Positions 8,389 through 16,628 of a stretch of DNA of 36,274 bases are shown piece by piece. The stretch's first letter is position 1. Every line of letters begins with the position of its first letter. Below the pieces are notes generated by a model, which saw only the letters and a list, made by a program, of their open reading frames with translations, did not search any database and was not told where the DNA came from. Where the stretch lies: assembly GCA_020427005.1 (NCBI GenBank), contig JAGQOY010000055.1, positions 1 to 36,274 on the forward strand, given 5' to 3'. The stretch comes from Planctomycetales bacterium. Its GTDB lineage: Bacteria; Planctomycetota; Planctomycetia; Pirellulales; Pirellulaceae. The translations under genes were made by a program, and so were the position numbers.

Positions 8389-9411
8389 ATGTGGACTAAA
8401 TCTGGTTCCTACTTCTTTTTCGGTCTCTTACTGGGAGTGTTATTGGCGACGTGTGGATTTGGTTGGTACGTACGGCATGTCAATTTGAGGCCTGGAGGAG
8501 GCAACGAAAAATACGTACTTAAGCTTGCGCACAGTCTTGACCAAAGCCATCCGGTCCACAAGGCGATGGCTTTCATGGCTGATACTTTAAAAACGAAATC
8601 TGCCGGTACAGTTGAATTGCAGATTTTTCCGAATGGTCAACTAGGTTCCGAAACTGAATGCATTGAGCAATTGCAGCGTGGGGCGCTAGCCATGACCAAG
8701 ACATCGACTGCCCCAATGGAAAGTTTCATTCCTGACATGGCTATCTTTGGCATCCCCTACGTTTTTCGGGACGAAGATCATTTTTGGAAAATGATACACA
8801 GCGCGATTGGCAAGCGATTGCTGACTGCAGGCGAGTCTGTGGGCCTTAGGGGACTTTGCTACTATGATGCTGGTGCCCGTAGTTTCTATACGACGGATCG
8901 GCCTGTGATGTCACCGAATGATCTAAAAGGGCTCAAGATTCGTGTTCAACAGAGCAAGACAGCCATGGACATGGTTGAGGCTTTGGGAGGGGCTCCGACA
9001 CCTATTGCTTGGGGTGAATTGTATACCGCTTTGCAACAAGGCATGGTTGATGGGGCAGAAAACAATCCGCCCAGTTTCTTTACCAATCGGCATTTCGAAG
9101 TTTGCAAACATTTATCTCTTGATGAACATACGCGTGTGCCGGATATATTGCTTTTCAGCGAGAAGGTTTGGGAAGGCTTACCTGGCCATGTTCAGCAATG
9201 GATCCAGGAAGCGGCTGACGAATCGGCAACGTACCAGCGTAAATTATGGTCTGAAGAGAATGAAGCCGTACTCCAATCCGTAGTTGAGGAAGGGGTAACG
9301 ATTCATTATCCGGATAAATCAGAATTTGCTTCGAAAGTGGCTGCCATGCATGGCAGTTACGAAGGCAGCCAACTCGGAAACCTGCTCCAACAAGTTTTGG
9401 ATATAAAGTAA
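8389..9411 (+). CDS. dctP: TRAP transporter substrate-binding protein, DctP/SiaP family
   Basis: This is the periplasmic (paryphoplasmic) solute receptor of a tripartite ATP-independent transporter. The product is 340 residues from the ATG at 8389; the TTG directly before it is ignored. One N-terminal hydrophobic stretch (SYFFFGLLLGVLLATCGFGWYV) acts as signal or membrane anchor. Family landmarks are KLAHSLDQSHPVHKAM, VELQIFPNGQLGSE, GIPYVFRDEDHFW, and the ligand region LKGLKIRVQQS followed by GGAPTPIAWGELYTALQQG. The arginine in KIRV corresponds to the residue that holds the substrate carboxylate, so an organic acid is the expected ligand; which acid cannot be read from sequence. It is the first gene of a tight dctPQM operon, with six bases to dctQ. 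No SD is evident. Confidence 0.93.
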   Translation: MWTKSGSYFFFGLLLGVLLATCGFGWYVRHVNLRPGGGNEKYVLKLAHSLDQSHPVHKAMAFMADTLKTKSAGTVELQIFPNGQLGSETECIEQLQRGALAMTKTSTAPMESFIPDMAIFGIPYVFRDEDHFWKMIHSAIGKRLLTAGESVGLRGLCYYDAGARSFYTTDRPVMSPNDLKGLKIRVQQSKTAMDMVEALGGAPTPIAWGELYTALQQGMVDGAENNPPSFFTNRHFEVCKHLSLDEHTRVPDILLFSEKVWEGLPGHVQQWIQEAADESATYQRKLWSEENEAVLQSVVEEGVTIHYPDKSEFASKVAAMHGSYEGSQLGNLLQQVLDIK

Positions 9412-9417
9412 ACAAGC

Positions 9418-9927
9418 ATGCAAAAGGTTGTGGCTACGGTGGCGCGCCTGCTGGAATCCAGCGTTACTCTGTGCGTCGCTATTTTGGTATTGGACGTCTT
9501 ATGGGGCGTTATTAGCCGGTTTGTTCTAGCCGAACCGAGCCGTTGGACTGAAGAGCTCGCTCAGTATTTGCTGATGTGGGTGGCCCTATTGGGTGCAGCC
9601 GTTGGTTTTCAGCGTGGCCAGCATCTTGGCTTGGATTATTTCGTGCAAAAAATGCCCGTTGAGGTACGTAGCCTGGTTGGGGTCTTTGGGCAAATATGCA
9701 TCATCGCCTTTGCTTCTCTTGCCATGATTTGGGGTGGGTATGTATTGGTAAGTGAGACCTTAAAAAGTGGCCAAGTTACACCCGCCTTAGAAATTCACAT
9801 GGGGTGGGTCTACTTGGCAGTCCCCATTAGCGGAGTAGCGATAGCTTTTTTTAGCTTCGCTCGAGCACTTGAGTTGATTGGTATCGCGCAACCAAAAATT
9901 GCGGAAACCAACGAGCTGGAAGGGTAA
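9418..9927 (+). CDS. dctQ: TRAP transporter small permease, DctQ family
   Basis: This 169-residue inner-membrane protein has four hydrophobic helices, the size and topology of DctQ subunits that scaffold the DctM transporter. Visible motifs are VISRFVLAEPSRWTEELAQYLLMWVALLGAA and FQRGQHLGLDYF, which match the family pattern of (R)-x-W-x-E-E-x-x-(R/Y)-x-L-x-W-x-x-x-x-G followed by R-x-x-x-H. It lies between dctP and dctM with six and five intervening bases, so it is certainly part of the same unit. A purine-rich GGAAGGG at its 3' end (9918-9924) serves as ribosome site for dctM. Confidence 0.93.
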   Translation: MQKVVATVARLLESSVTLCVAILVLDVLWGVISRFVLAEPSRWTEELAQYLLMWVALLGAAVGFQRGQHLGLDYFVQKMPVEVRSLVGVFGQICIIAFASLAMIWGGYVLVSETLKSGQVTPALEIHMGWVYLAVPISGVAIAFFSFARALELIGIAQPKIAETNELEG

Positions 9928-9932
9928 GCTGA

Positions 9933-11288
9933 ATGGTGGAACCGCAACTGATATTGATGATCGCCAGTTTCCTTGTATTGCTCGCACTCGACATTCCGGT
10001 AGCGATTGCCATAGGGATTTGTACATGGCTGGCAATCTTTTCATTGGGAACAGTTCCTGCTTCCTACGTCGTAGCTCAACGCATGAGTACAGGGATTGCG
10101 AGTTTCCCACTGCTAGCGATTCCCTTCTTTATTATGGCCGGAATTCTGATGGGTGACGGAGGGATGGCTCGACGGCTGATCGACTTGGCCTCTGTGCTCG
10201 TAGGGCGTTACCGAGGTGGATTGGCCTACGTAAGCACGCTGACTTGTATGATGTTTGGCGCCATTTCCGGTTCTGCAACCGCGGCGGTATCGAGCGTCGG
10301 GGGAATGATGATCCCAGAAATGTGTCGCAAAGGTTTTAATAGAAACTTCAGCGTGGCGGTATCTACCACGGCTGCTACGACAGGTCTGCTAATTCCGCCG
10401 AGCAACGTCATGATAGTTTTTGCTGTTGTGGCGGGAGATATATCGGTGGCCTCCATGTTCATGGCCGGAATAATTCCCGGAATCCTAGTCGGACTAATGA
10501 TCATGTTAGTCTGCCTTATTCTCAGTAAATCCGCTCTCGAAATAGAACCACAAGATGTCCAACCAGCTTCCGAAGCACGAGACTCTCTAAGCCAGGATCT
10601 AACGGGCTTGGAATTCGGAGCACGCTCCTTAGCCCCTGTGCTTTTAGGTGCATTACCAAGCTTGTTGCTGATTATCCTTGTGCTGGCTGGCATATTAGGA
10701 GGAGCTTTTTCCGCCACCGAAGCAGCAGCTATTGCGGTCTTGTATGCTTTTGTAATGGCAGTCATTGTTTACAGAGAGGTCAAATTTTCTCAGCTACCGG
10801 ATGTCTGTTTGCGAACCGGGATTATGACCTCCGTGGTTTTCCTACTGATAAGTACAAGCCAGGCAATGAGTTGGGCCCTAGCCTATCAGGCCATACCGCA
10901 ATCTGTAGCAGCACTCATGCTAAGCATCACCGACAATTCGTTGGTACTGCTATTGATTATCAACTTGATCCTGCTTGCAGTGGGTACTTTCATGGACATG
11001 ACTCCTGCAGTACTCATTTTCACACCCATCTTCCTGCCCGTGGCCGTCGAGCTCGGAATGCATCCAGTACATTTCGGAATCATGCTAATCGCCAACTTAT
11101 GCATAGGGCTATGTACGCCGCCAGTTGGAACTTGCTTATTCGTAGGCTGCAGTGTCGGGCGTACATCTATTGCTGCCGTGACTCGGCCTATGTTGGCATT
11201 TTTTGTCGCCATGTTGATCAGCTTGGGACTGATCACGTACGTACCATGGCTGTCTATGGGCCTTCCCCGCATGTTGGGGTTAGATTAG
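9933..11288 (+). CDS. dctM: TRAP transporter large permease, DctM family
   Basis: This is the ion-coupled membrane subunit that moves the substrate delivered by DctP, usually with sodium. The 451 residues hold many transmembrane segments and the family hallmarks LDIPVAIAIG, PLLAIPFFIMAGILMGDGG, GAISGSATAAVSSVGGMMIPEM, TGLLIPPSNVMIVFAVVAG, FSATEAAAIAVLYA, GTFMDMTPAVLIFTPIFLPV and NLCIGLCTPPVGTCLFVGC. The two helical hairpins with Ser/Thr/Gly ion-binding stretches are intact. It is about 20 residues longer than a typical DctM; the extra length sits in the hydrophilic loop near residues 195-230 (EIEPQDVQPASEARDS). It ends 56 bases before the convergent ribD stop, and no strong terminator hairpin separates them. 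Confidence 0.95.
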   Translation: MVEPQLILMIASFLVLLALDIPVAIAIGICTWLAIFSLGTVPASYVVAQRMSTGIASFPLLAIPFFIMAGILMGDGGMARRLIDLASVLVGRYRGGLAYVSTLTCMMFGAISGSATAAVSSVGGMMIPEMCRKGFNRNFSVAVSTTAATTGLLIPPSNVMIVFAVVAGDISVASMFMAGIIPGILVGLMIMLVCLILSKSALEIEPQDVQPASEARDSLSQDLTGLEFGARSLAPVLLGALPSLLLIILVLAGILGGAFSATEAAAIAVLYAFVMAVIVYREVKFSQLPDVCLRTGIMTSVVFLLISTSQAMSWALAYQAIPQSVAALMLSITDNSLVLLLIINLILLAVGTFMDMTPAVLIFTPIFLPVAVELGMHPVHFGIMLIANLCIGLCTPPVGTCLFVGCSVGRTSIAAVTRPMLAFFVAMLISLGLITYVPWLSMGLPRMLGLD

Positions 11289-11344
11289 TCGCAACGATGT
11301 TCACGAAAACACCATGATCACCGCTTGAAATATTGAACGAAGCA

Positions 11345-12487
11345 TCATGTATCGGCGACTATCCGAATTGTCCAATGAGAGTCCGTGGACCCTTCGGCCT
11401 CGTCAAAGTGAGTTTGCATTTGGACCATGCTGCATTTTTGCCCATGTGACAGATCGACGATTCCTCGTCCAAGGATTGGACTTGGTGCTTCTCGGCCACC
11501 AATTATCTTGGACGCAATAAATACTTCGCATTGATCCACGAGTTGTAGATCAAACAAACTTCCCAAAATCTTGCCCCCACCTTCAACGAGCAAATTTGTG
11601 CAGCGATATTGGGTGGCTAGATATTGAAGAAGTTCTTTCAGTCTCTCATTTGCGTCAGACGATTGGCCAAGTACAACTTCGCAACCTGCCGACCGCAGCG
11701 CATCGGCCTTTGCAGTCTCAGCGGTGGGTCCACCCCAAATCAACACAGCTACATCTCTGGCCGAAGTGACAAGCTTCGATTCAACTGGCAATGCCAAAGA
11801 CGTGTCGACAACCACACGTCGCGCTGTTCGAACAGGCTGCGGACATCTGGTCATCAATAAGGGGTCATCTGCTAGAGCAGTCCCAATGCCTACAAGAATT
11901 GCATCCACTCGAGCGCGAAGCTGATGGACCCAATTACGACTGGCTTGGTTGGAGATCCAACGGCTATCTCCCGTGCGAGTGGCGATCTTACCGTCAAGCG
12001 ACATTGCCCATTTAGCAATTACAAATGGAAGTTTTTTCTCCACGAGTTTGAGAAACGGACGTATTAACTCTTGGGCTTCGTTTTCCAGGACGCCCAATTC
12101 GACTTGTAGCCCAGCTTCCCTCAAACGCTCGAGACCGCGTCCCGCAGATGTTTGATAGGGGTCTCGACAGCCAATGACTACCTGCCCAACCTGGGCATCC
12201 AACAAGGCATCGGTACAAGGTGGTGTTTTGCCGTGGTGGCAACATGGTTCTAGCGTTACGTAAGCAGTCGCACCCTTTAGAGTTTCATTCGGGTATCGCT
12301 GTTTGGCGTCCTCAATGGCCACAGTCTCCGCATGTGGCCCACCCCAATAGGCATGAAAACCCTCACCTAAGAGCTCGCCTTTGGATGACACAAGCACGCA
12401 ACCGACCATGGGATTGGGTTCCACCCTTCCCAGACCGCGCCGTGCCAACTCAAGTGCATGTGCCATCCAGATTTTGTGGGATTTCAT
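11345..12487 (-). CDS. ribD: Bifunctional riboflavin biosynthesis deaminase/reductase RibD
   Basis: RibD carries out steps two and three of riboflavin synthesis: zinc-dependent deamination of the pyrimidine, then NADPH reduction of the ribosyl group. The N-terminal deaminase domain (1-150) starts with MAHALELARRG and has the zinc site H52-A-E54 plus C82 and C91 in EPCCHHGKTPPC. The reductase domain (about 155-375) has PFVIAKWAMSLDGKIATRTGDSRWIS, ALADDPLLMTRCPQP and the LLVEGGGKILGSLF nucleotide region. At 380 residues it is full length. It starts 12 bases after the SEC-C/TPR stop and is probably co-transcribed with it. No other rib genes and no FMN riboswitch are visible in the window. Confidence 0.95.
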   Translation of the reverse strand: MKSHKIWMAHALELARRGLGRVEPNPMVGCVLVSSKGELLGEGFHAYWGGPHAETVAIEDAKQRYPNETLKGATAYVTLEPCCHHGKTPPCTDALLDAQVGQVVIGCRDPYQTSAGRGLERLREAGLQVELGVLENEAQELIRPFLKLVEKKLPFVIAKWAMSLDGKIATRTGDSRWISNQASRNWVHQLRARVDAILVGIGTALADDPLLMTRCPQPVRTARRVVVDTSLALPVESKLVTSARDVAVLIWGGPTAETAKADALRSAGCEVVLGQSSDANERLKELLQYLATQYRCTNLLVEGGGKILGSLFDLQLVDQCEVFIASKIIGGREAPSPILGRGIVDLSHGQKCSMVQMQTHFDEAEGSTDSHWTIRIVADT

Positions 12488-12499
12488 GGGCCCGTCCCG

Positions 12500-14608
12500 C
12501 TAAGTCCCGGGCAACCACAATTTGCTTTCTCCCTGTGCAGATGCGGGCTCAGCTTGCCCCGGTAGCACAAGGCCACTCTCCGAGATTGGCTTGACTCTAG
12601 GCTCCAAGATCGAAGTAGCGATTCGATCCTCTAATGATTGGACGTTTTCAGATTCCTGAGCCTGCACCATTTGGCTGGCCACGATTTCGAATAAGACAGG
12701 ATCTTTCGGGTACTTGCGAAATGCAGCCGAAAAGTACTGAGCCGCTTCCTCGTGCCTACCGAGATCTATCAAAATCCGGAACTTGCTGACCACTGCCTTC
12801 CCAACTTCACCGCCCTGGTTGGCTAGGCACTCTTCTAACATGGTCACAACCTCCAATTGTTCCTCAAGGTCGATTGTCTGCGACTCAAGAAAGATCAAAG
12901 CGAAAGCCAAAAGGTGCGCATCAGGTTTGTCTTCTTCTTCCGTTTGAAACCTGCGAACAATTTCTTTGGCAGCTTGGTACCCGGCATGCAGCATAGCATA
13001 GGCCATGCAATGGTTCAGGAAATTTGCAATTTGGACATTGTCCATCGAACTGACATCAACTCGCGCTGCATCAGCTAACCGCGCCAACTTCCCGTCGGGT
13101 AATAGTTCTCCCGCAGGGCGTTCCATCCCGAGTTCCTGATATGCGGCAGTGTAAGGATCAAACTCCGAACCAAGGCCTTGCTCTCCTTCAAAGTGCCGAA
13201 GCAGCCCTGCTAGAACAGGTCTTTTCTCAACTTGCCCACGAGCTTCCAATGGAGATTGGCCGTTTAGACAGCCAAACGGGAAGTTGAGAAAAATCTCCAA
13301 ATTATTGCGACCTAATTCCTCATTGTTGAACCCGCCACCATTCTGACCGCGAGAACGTGGCCTTCTAAGGGCTTCACGGTAATCGACATAAGCCATGGCT
13401 TTAGGAAATTCAAGCTCTTCTGCCAGTGGCAGAGTTTCCAATATGCTACGGGCGATGTCTGCCCCACCAAGCATGGGTAGGAATCGAAATAGTATTCGGG
13501 CAGGCTTATCGGTTTGTTTCTTGAATAGGGCAATCGAGCCGACTTCGGAACGAAGTTCGCTTGCCCCTTCGGGACGGTCAAAAACAGAAAACACTTCCGT
13601 CGCAGGGATCTCGTCTCCGACTATCACGCCACATTTGACACGCTCAAATTCAGCCAGCTGTGGATTCTCAATACGGTCGATATGAGAATTCTCGCTAAGA
13701 ATTCGATCAACCTCGGCATCCGATGAAAGTTCGTAGAATTTTCCGAACGTTTGGCAATGAAGCGAGTGTCCTTGCGTGTCCAATTCGAGAGCCAACATCA
13801 TGTATTCGGCACGCTGTTCATCAGTGAGAACCGCCAACGACGCGAGCTTTCTAGCGGTACTCAGAGCCGCTTCCGCATTGGCTATCCAAAGTTGAATGCA
13901 GAGCAATTCGCTGAGCAGGCTCGGCTGGTCAGGATAGTCGCGCAGAATCGCCCGTAGCTTCGTTTCTGCCTGAGCGAAGCGTATTCCTCTGCAGAGCACA
14001 CCCACCTCAGCCAATCGCTCTGCCCAAGCAGCATCTTCTGGTGAAGGGATCTTTGTCGGGGGACCTTTCAACAACGCATTAATGTGCGGGGACGAAAGCA
14101 CGTTTCTTTCATCCTCGTCATTGATTTGCCTTGACAAACTGGCCCAAAAACTAATGCCATAAAACACGCCTTCGTTTACCATGCGGCGCTCTAGCAACAG
14201 CAGTGCGTCGCGTGTGAACATGGGAATTCTATCTCGAGATTCAGCCAAGCCTTCAAGCAAGTATTGCACCACGACCGAAATCGGTTCGTGATCCAAATTG
14301 CTGGCCATTGACTTGAAAATCAATGCTAACGGATTATCTGGCTTGAGCCGCTGAAAGCGGTTGGAGTTCTCCCTGAAAAGTTCAAGCTCGTTTAATCGAA
14401 GCGCCAATTCACCACGCAACGCCAATAACCAAGCAGCATTGGGTGTTTTTTTTAATAGCGTATTGATGCGGTCCAGGGCGGCAATTTCTTGTTCCCCGTC
14501 CATGAGCCGCACAATGCGTTCGTATTCTGCCGGCTGGTCCACGCATTTGCAGAATTTGTACTTCTTGCCGCTTCCGCAGGGACAAACGGAATAAGGATCA
14601 ATGGTCAT
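12500..14608 (-). CDS. SEC-C motif and TPR-like repeat protein
   Basis: The product is 702 residues, soluble, with no signal peptide. Residues 9-22 form a SEC-C zinc motif, CPCGSGKKYKFCKC. The last cysteine pair is spaced C-K-C rather than the usual adjacent CC or CH, so C9, C11, C20 and C22 would bind the metal. SEC-C motifs at SecA tails bind SecB and ribosomes; in stand-alone proteins the role is mostly unknown. The rest is helical and TPR-like, for example EIAALDRINTLLKKTPNAAW, RFAQAETKLRAILRDYPDQP, ARKLASLAVLTDEQRAEYM and GRHEEAAQYFSAAFRKYPKD. A central part (about 390-470) with LGRNNLEIFLNFPFGCLNGQSPLEARG is less repeat-like. Its first codons overlap the end of a probable small gene; ribD follows after 12 bases. 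Specific function unknown. Confidence 0.75.
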   Translation of the reverse strand: MTIDPYSVCPCGSGKKYKFCKCVDQPAEYERIVRLMDGEQEIAALDRINTLLKKTPNAAWLLALRGELALRLNELELFRENSNRFQRLKPDNPLALIFKSMASNLDHEPISVVVQYLLEGLAESRDRIPMFTRDALLLLERRMVNEGVFYGISFWASLSRQINDEDERNVLSSPHINALLKGPPTKIPSPEDAAWAERLAEVGVLCRGIRFAQAETKLRAILRDYPDQPSLLSELLCIQLWIANAEAALSTARKLASLAVLTDEQRAEYMMLALELDTQGHSLHCQTFGKFYELSSDAEVDRILSENSHIDRIENPQLAEFERVKCGVIVGDEIPATEVFSVFDRPEGASELRSEVGSIALFKKQTDKPARILFRFLPMLGGADIARSILETLPLAEELEFPKAMAYVDYREALRRPRSRGQNGGGFNNEELGRNNLEIFLNFPFGCLNGQSPLEARGQVEKRPVLAGLLRHFEGEQGLGSEFDPYTAAYQELGMERPAGELLPDGKLARLADAARVDVSSMDNVQIANFLNHCMAYAMLHAGYQAAKEIVRRFQTEEEDKPDAHLLAFALIFLESQTIDLEEQLEVVTMLEECLANQGGEVGKAVVSKFRILIDLGRHEEAAQYFSAAFRKYPKDPVLFEIVASQMVQAQESENVQSLEDRIATSILEPRVKPISESGLVLPGQAEPASAQGESKLWLPGT

Positions 14609-14741
14609 TAGTAGTGATTTCTTTCAGTCTCTCTTGCATGTTTTGGGCGAAACTCTCAATCCGATCATATTCGCGGGCTTTTTCCCAAGCTACTGTCGAG
14701 GCAAAGTGATCAACATTCAAAGCCATTTGGATACTCGCCAT
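14598..14741 (-). CDS. Probable 47-residue small protein overlapping the SEC-C/TPR gene start
   Basis: An ATG at 14741 opens a 47-residue frame ending in TGA at 14600-14598, eleven bases inside the SEC-C/TPR gene. The product starts MASIQMALNVDHFASTVAWE and continues with an amphipathic, charged helix containing EKAREYDRIESFAQNMQERL. Composition is that of a folded helical protein, not of random antisense, and it has no family I recognise. The frame is open upstream for ten more codons (reading DAAKPSPQA before the ATG) up to a stop, without a standard start, so the true start could differ. The overlap suggests it is translated with, and coupled to, the downstream gene. Without homologues this remains a candidate. 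Confidence 0.45.
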   Translation of the reverse strand: MASIQMALNVDHFASTVAWEKAREYDRIESFAQNMQERLKEITTNDH

Positions 14742-15142
14742 CGCCTGAGGGCTTGGTTTTGCTGCGTCTACGGCATTAATTCAAACGAAAAAAACGGGGG
14801 GTAATTCACTCTTATCCACTCGCCCACTGGAATCCCCGCATCATCGTACCGTATTTGAAATGCTATGGCGACACCGGCCAAAAGCAAGGCACTGTTCGAT
14901 AAGGTTCAAAACCTTGCTACCGAAGGTATTGGTGGATCAACTAGAAACCTGTACAGTTTGTTTGGGCAGATTAGTTCGCGCGGTTGGAATCAACCGAACC
15001 GTCAGCGAGTTTTCCTAGGCCAGTAAATATGGCAGTCAAAAGTGCCCTCGCATTGGAAGCCTCAGAAACGACGAGGTACCACCGGCCCACAATTTTGTCC
15101 GCCGTGATCAATTTGGCCCCAGCCGATAATTAGGAAGTAATT
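14742..15142. other. Intergenic region before lgt with possible folded leader
   Basis: About 400 bases lie between the small minus-strand ORF and lgt. On the plus strand, stems that exclude each other share the bases CCTT at 14912-14915: AAGGTT/AACCTT (14901-14906 with 14910-14915) and AGCAAGG/CCTTGCT (14883-14889 with 14912-14918). A third, CGGTTG-GAAT-CAACCG, lies at 14981-14996, and CCTCG/CGAGG at 15046-15050 with 15072-15076. This could be a structured leader, or chance. Two short frames (53 and 52 residues, overlapping in different frames from about 14860) are not convincing genes. The lgt ribosome site AGGAAG is at 15132-15137. Confidence 0.3.
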
Positions 15143-16411
15143 GTGAGAAGTACGTTATTCATTATTCCGCATGAATTTGCTGGTTGGCCACTGCTTGGAT
15201 TTGGAGCATTATTTTGGGGATTAATAATCGCCTTTGTCATTTGGGGAATTTTTCAGTTGAAATCCAAAAGCATGCAACATGACTGGCTGTCCTCAGTGTC
15301 AGTCTGGGGATTGGCAGTGCTCATGGTGTCCGTCATCCTGCCGCAAATTGAACTGAGGACGGAAACAGGGATCCCTCTGGGATTGCCGATTCGGGGTTAC
15401 GGAGTCATGGTGCTCGCGGGATTGATGGCAGGAATAGGGATCACAATTTGGCGTGGAAATCAGCTTGGCGTACAAGGTGAACGCATTGTCAGCTTGGGGT
15501 TTTGGATGATGATCGGCGGTGTACTCGGAGCACGGTTGTTTTATGTGATTCAAAAGTGGGACCAGTTCGATGGCCTGACATTTTTCGAACGATTGATTGA
15601 AAGCCTAAAACTCACCGAAGGGGGTTTGGTAATTTATGGTGGAGTTTTTGGTGGCTTGGCGGCAGGGACAATTTACTGTCTGCGGAATAGGATGGCTGTA
15701 CTGGCAACGGCAGACTTGATTGCTCCGGGATTCTTGATTGGACTTTCCTTCGGGCGACTAGGTTGCTTGCTACACGGTTGCTGCTATGGAGGAATTTGTA
15801 CTGCGGACCTACCCAGTATCACATTTCCAAAATTCAGTGTGCCATACCAAGCTCAGTTGGAGAATGGGCGCCTGTTAGGCATCCATTTGGCAAGTAGAAG
15901 TGACGGTAACAGTGTAATCGAGGATGTTGAGCCACAGGGACTTGCTAGCCAACACGGTTTGACGTCGGGAGCGATGGTTCAATCCATTCAATTACTAAAG
16001 TTGTCGGATGAGGAGACCACCAATCCAGCATTGCCAAGTCCTGTTGTAACGGAGTTGCGGGCCGACAACCAGCTCTACCGATTCTGGCCAAATGAGTTGC
16101 TAACTCGCAGCCTGCCAGTACATCCTTCGCAAATCTATGCATCCATCAATGCCCTTTTGTTATGCGTCCTTGTCTGGCTAATTCAACCAATTCCCAAACA
16201 CGACGGCATAGCCTTTCTGGTTGCAATTCTGTTGTATTCCATTAGTCGATTCCTATTGGAGTGGATTCGAAGCGACGAGGCAGGCCAACTGGGAACGAGC
16301 TTTACTATTTCTCAAATCATCTCAGCCTGTGGTTTTATCACTGCCACTTTAACCATTATTGGGATCAGCCTTCGCCCGGCAAGTCGGTTCTGGGACTGGA
16401 GAGCAGCTTAA
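15143..16411 (+). CDS. lgt: Prolipoprotein diacylglyceryl transferase with PDZ-like insertion
   Basis: Lgt attaches diacylglycerol from phosphatidylglycerol to the lipobox cysteine of prelipoproteins in the inner membrane. The start is GTG at 15143, five bases after AGGAAG. Family landmarks are IRGYGVMVLAG, GGVLGARLFYVI, EGGLVIYGGVFGGL, the signature GFLIGLSFGRLGCLLHGCCYGG and the late PVHPSQIYASINALLL and SRFLLEWIRSDE. Seven or so membrane helices are present. At 422 residues it is over 100 longer than usual; the extra part sits between the GCCYG signature and the PVHPSQ helix. It contains a PDZ-like stretch: LLGIHLASRSDGNSVIEDV, then PQGLASQHGLTSGAMVQSI. The insert would lie on the outer face of the membrane. 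Several exported lipoprotein candidates in this window would be its substrates. Confidence 0.92.
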   Translation: MRSTLFIIPHEFAGWPLLGFGALFWGLIIAFVIWGIFQLKSKSMQHDWLSSVSVWGLAVLMVSVILPQIELRTETGIPLGLPIRGYGVMVLAGLMAGIGITIWRGNQLGVQGERIVSLGFWMMIGGVLGARLFYVIQKWDQFDGLTFFERLIESLKLTEGGLVIYGGVFGGLAAGTIYCLRNRMAVLATADLIAPGFLIGLSFGRLGCLLHGCCYGGICTADLPSITFPKFSVPYQAQLENGRLLGIHLASRSDGNSVIEDVEPQGLASQHGLTSGAMVQSIQLLKLSDEETTNPALPSPVVTELRADNQLYRFWPNELLTRSLPVHPSQIYASINALLLCVLVWLIQPIPKHDGIAFLVAILLYSISRFLLEWIRSDEAGQLGTSFTISQIISACGFITATLTIIGISLRPASRFWDWRAA

Positions 16412-16628
16412 ACTGTGCGGGTTGAGCAGGGTTTCTTGCAACTCAGCTGCAGCCGTTGTATTCGATATTCTGATACTGTGAATTCATTGGGCAAATCTCA
16501 GACCAGCTAACCCATCAGGGGGTGTTTTCAAAGAGGTTGCGTGGGTAGATTGTTGGCATCGTTTACGGAAGTTCCAAGCGAACATCTAGTCTTAACGTCA
16601 ACCTACTTTAGAAGAGAAAACCGAATCG

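Noticed and set aside
10226..10765. 179-residue minus-strand frame inside dctM
   Set aside because: It is a low-complexity shadow of the membrane-protein codons on the other strand.
14860..15026. Two overlapping short plus-strand frames (52 and 53 residues) before lgt
   Set aside because: They occupy the same bases in different frames, lack ribosome sites and cover the competing hairpins; neither has recognisable features.
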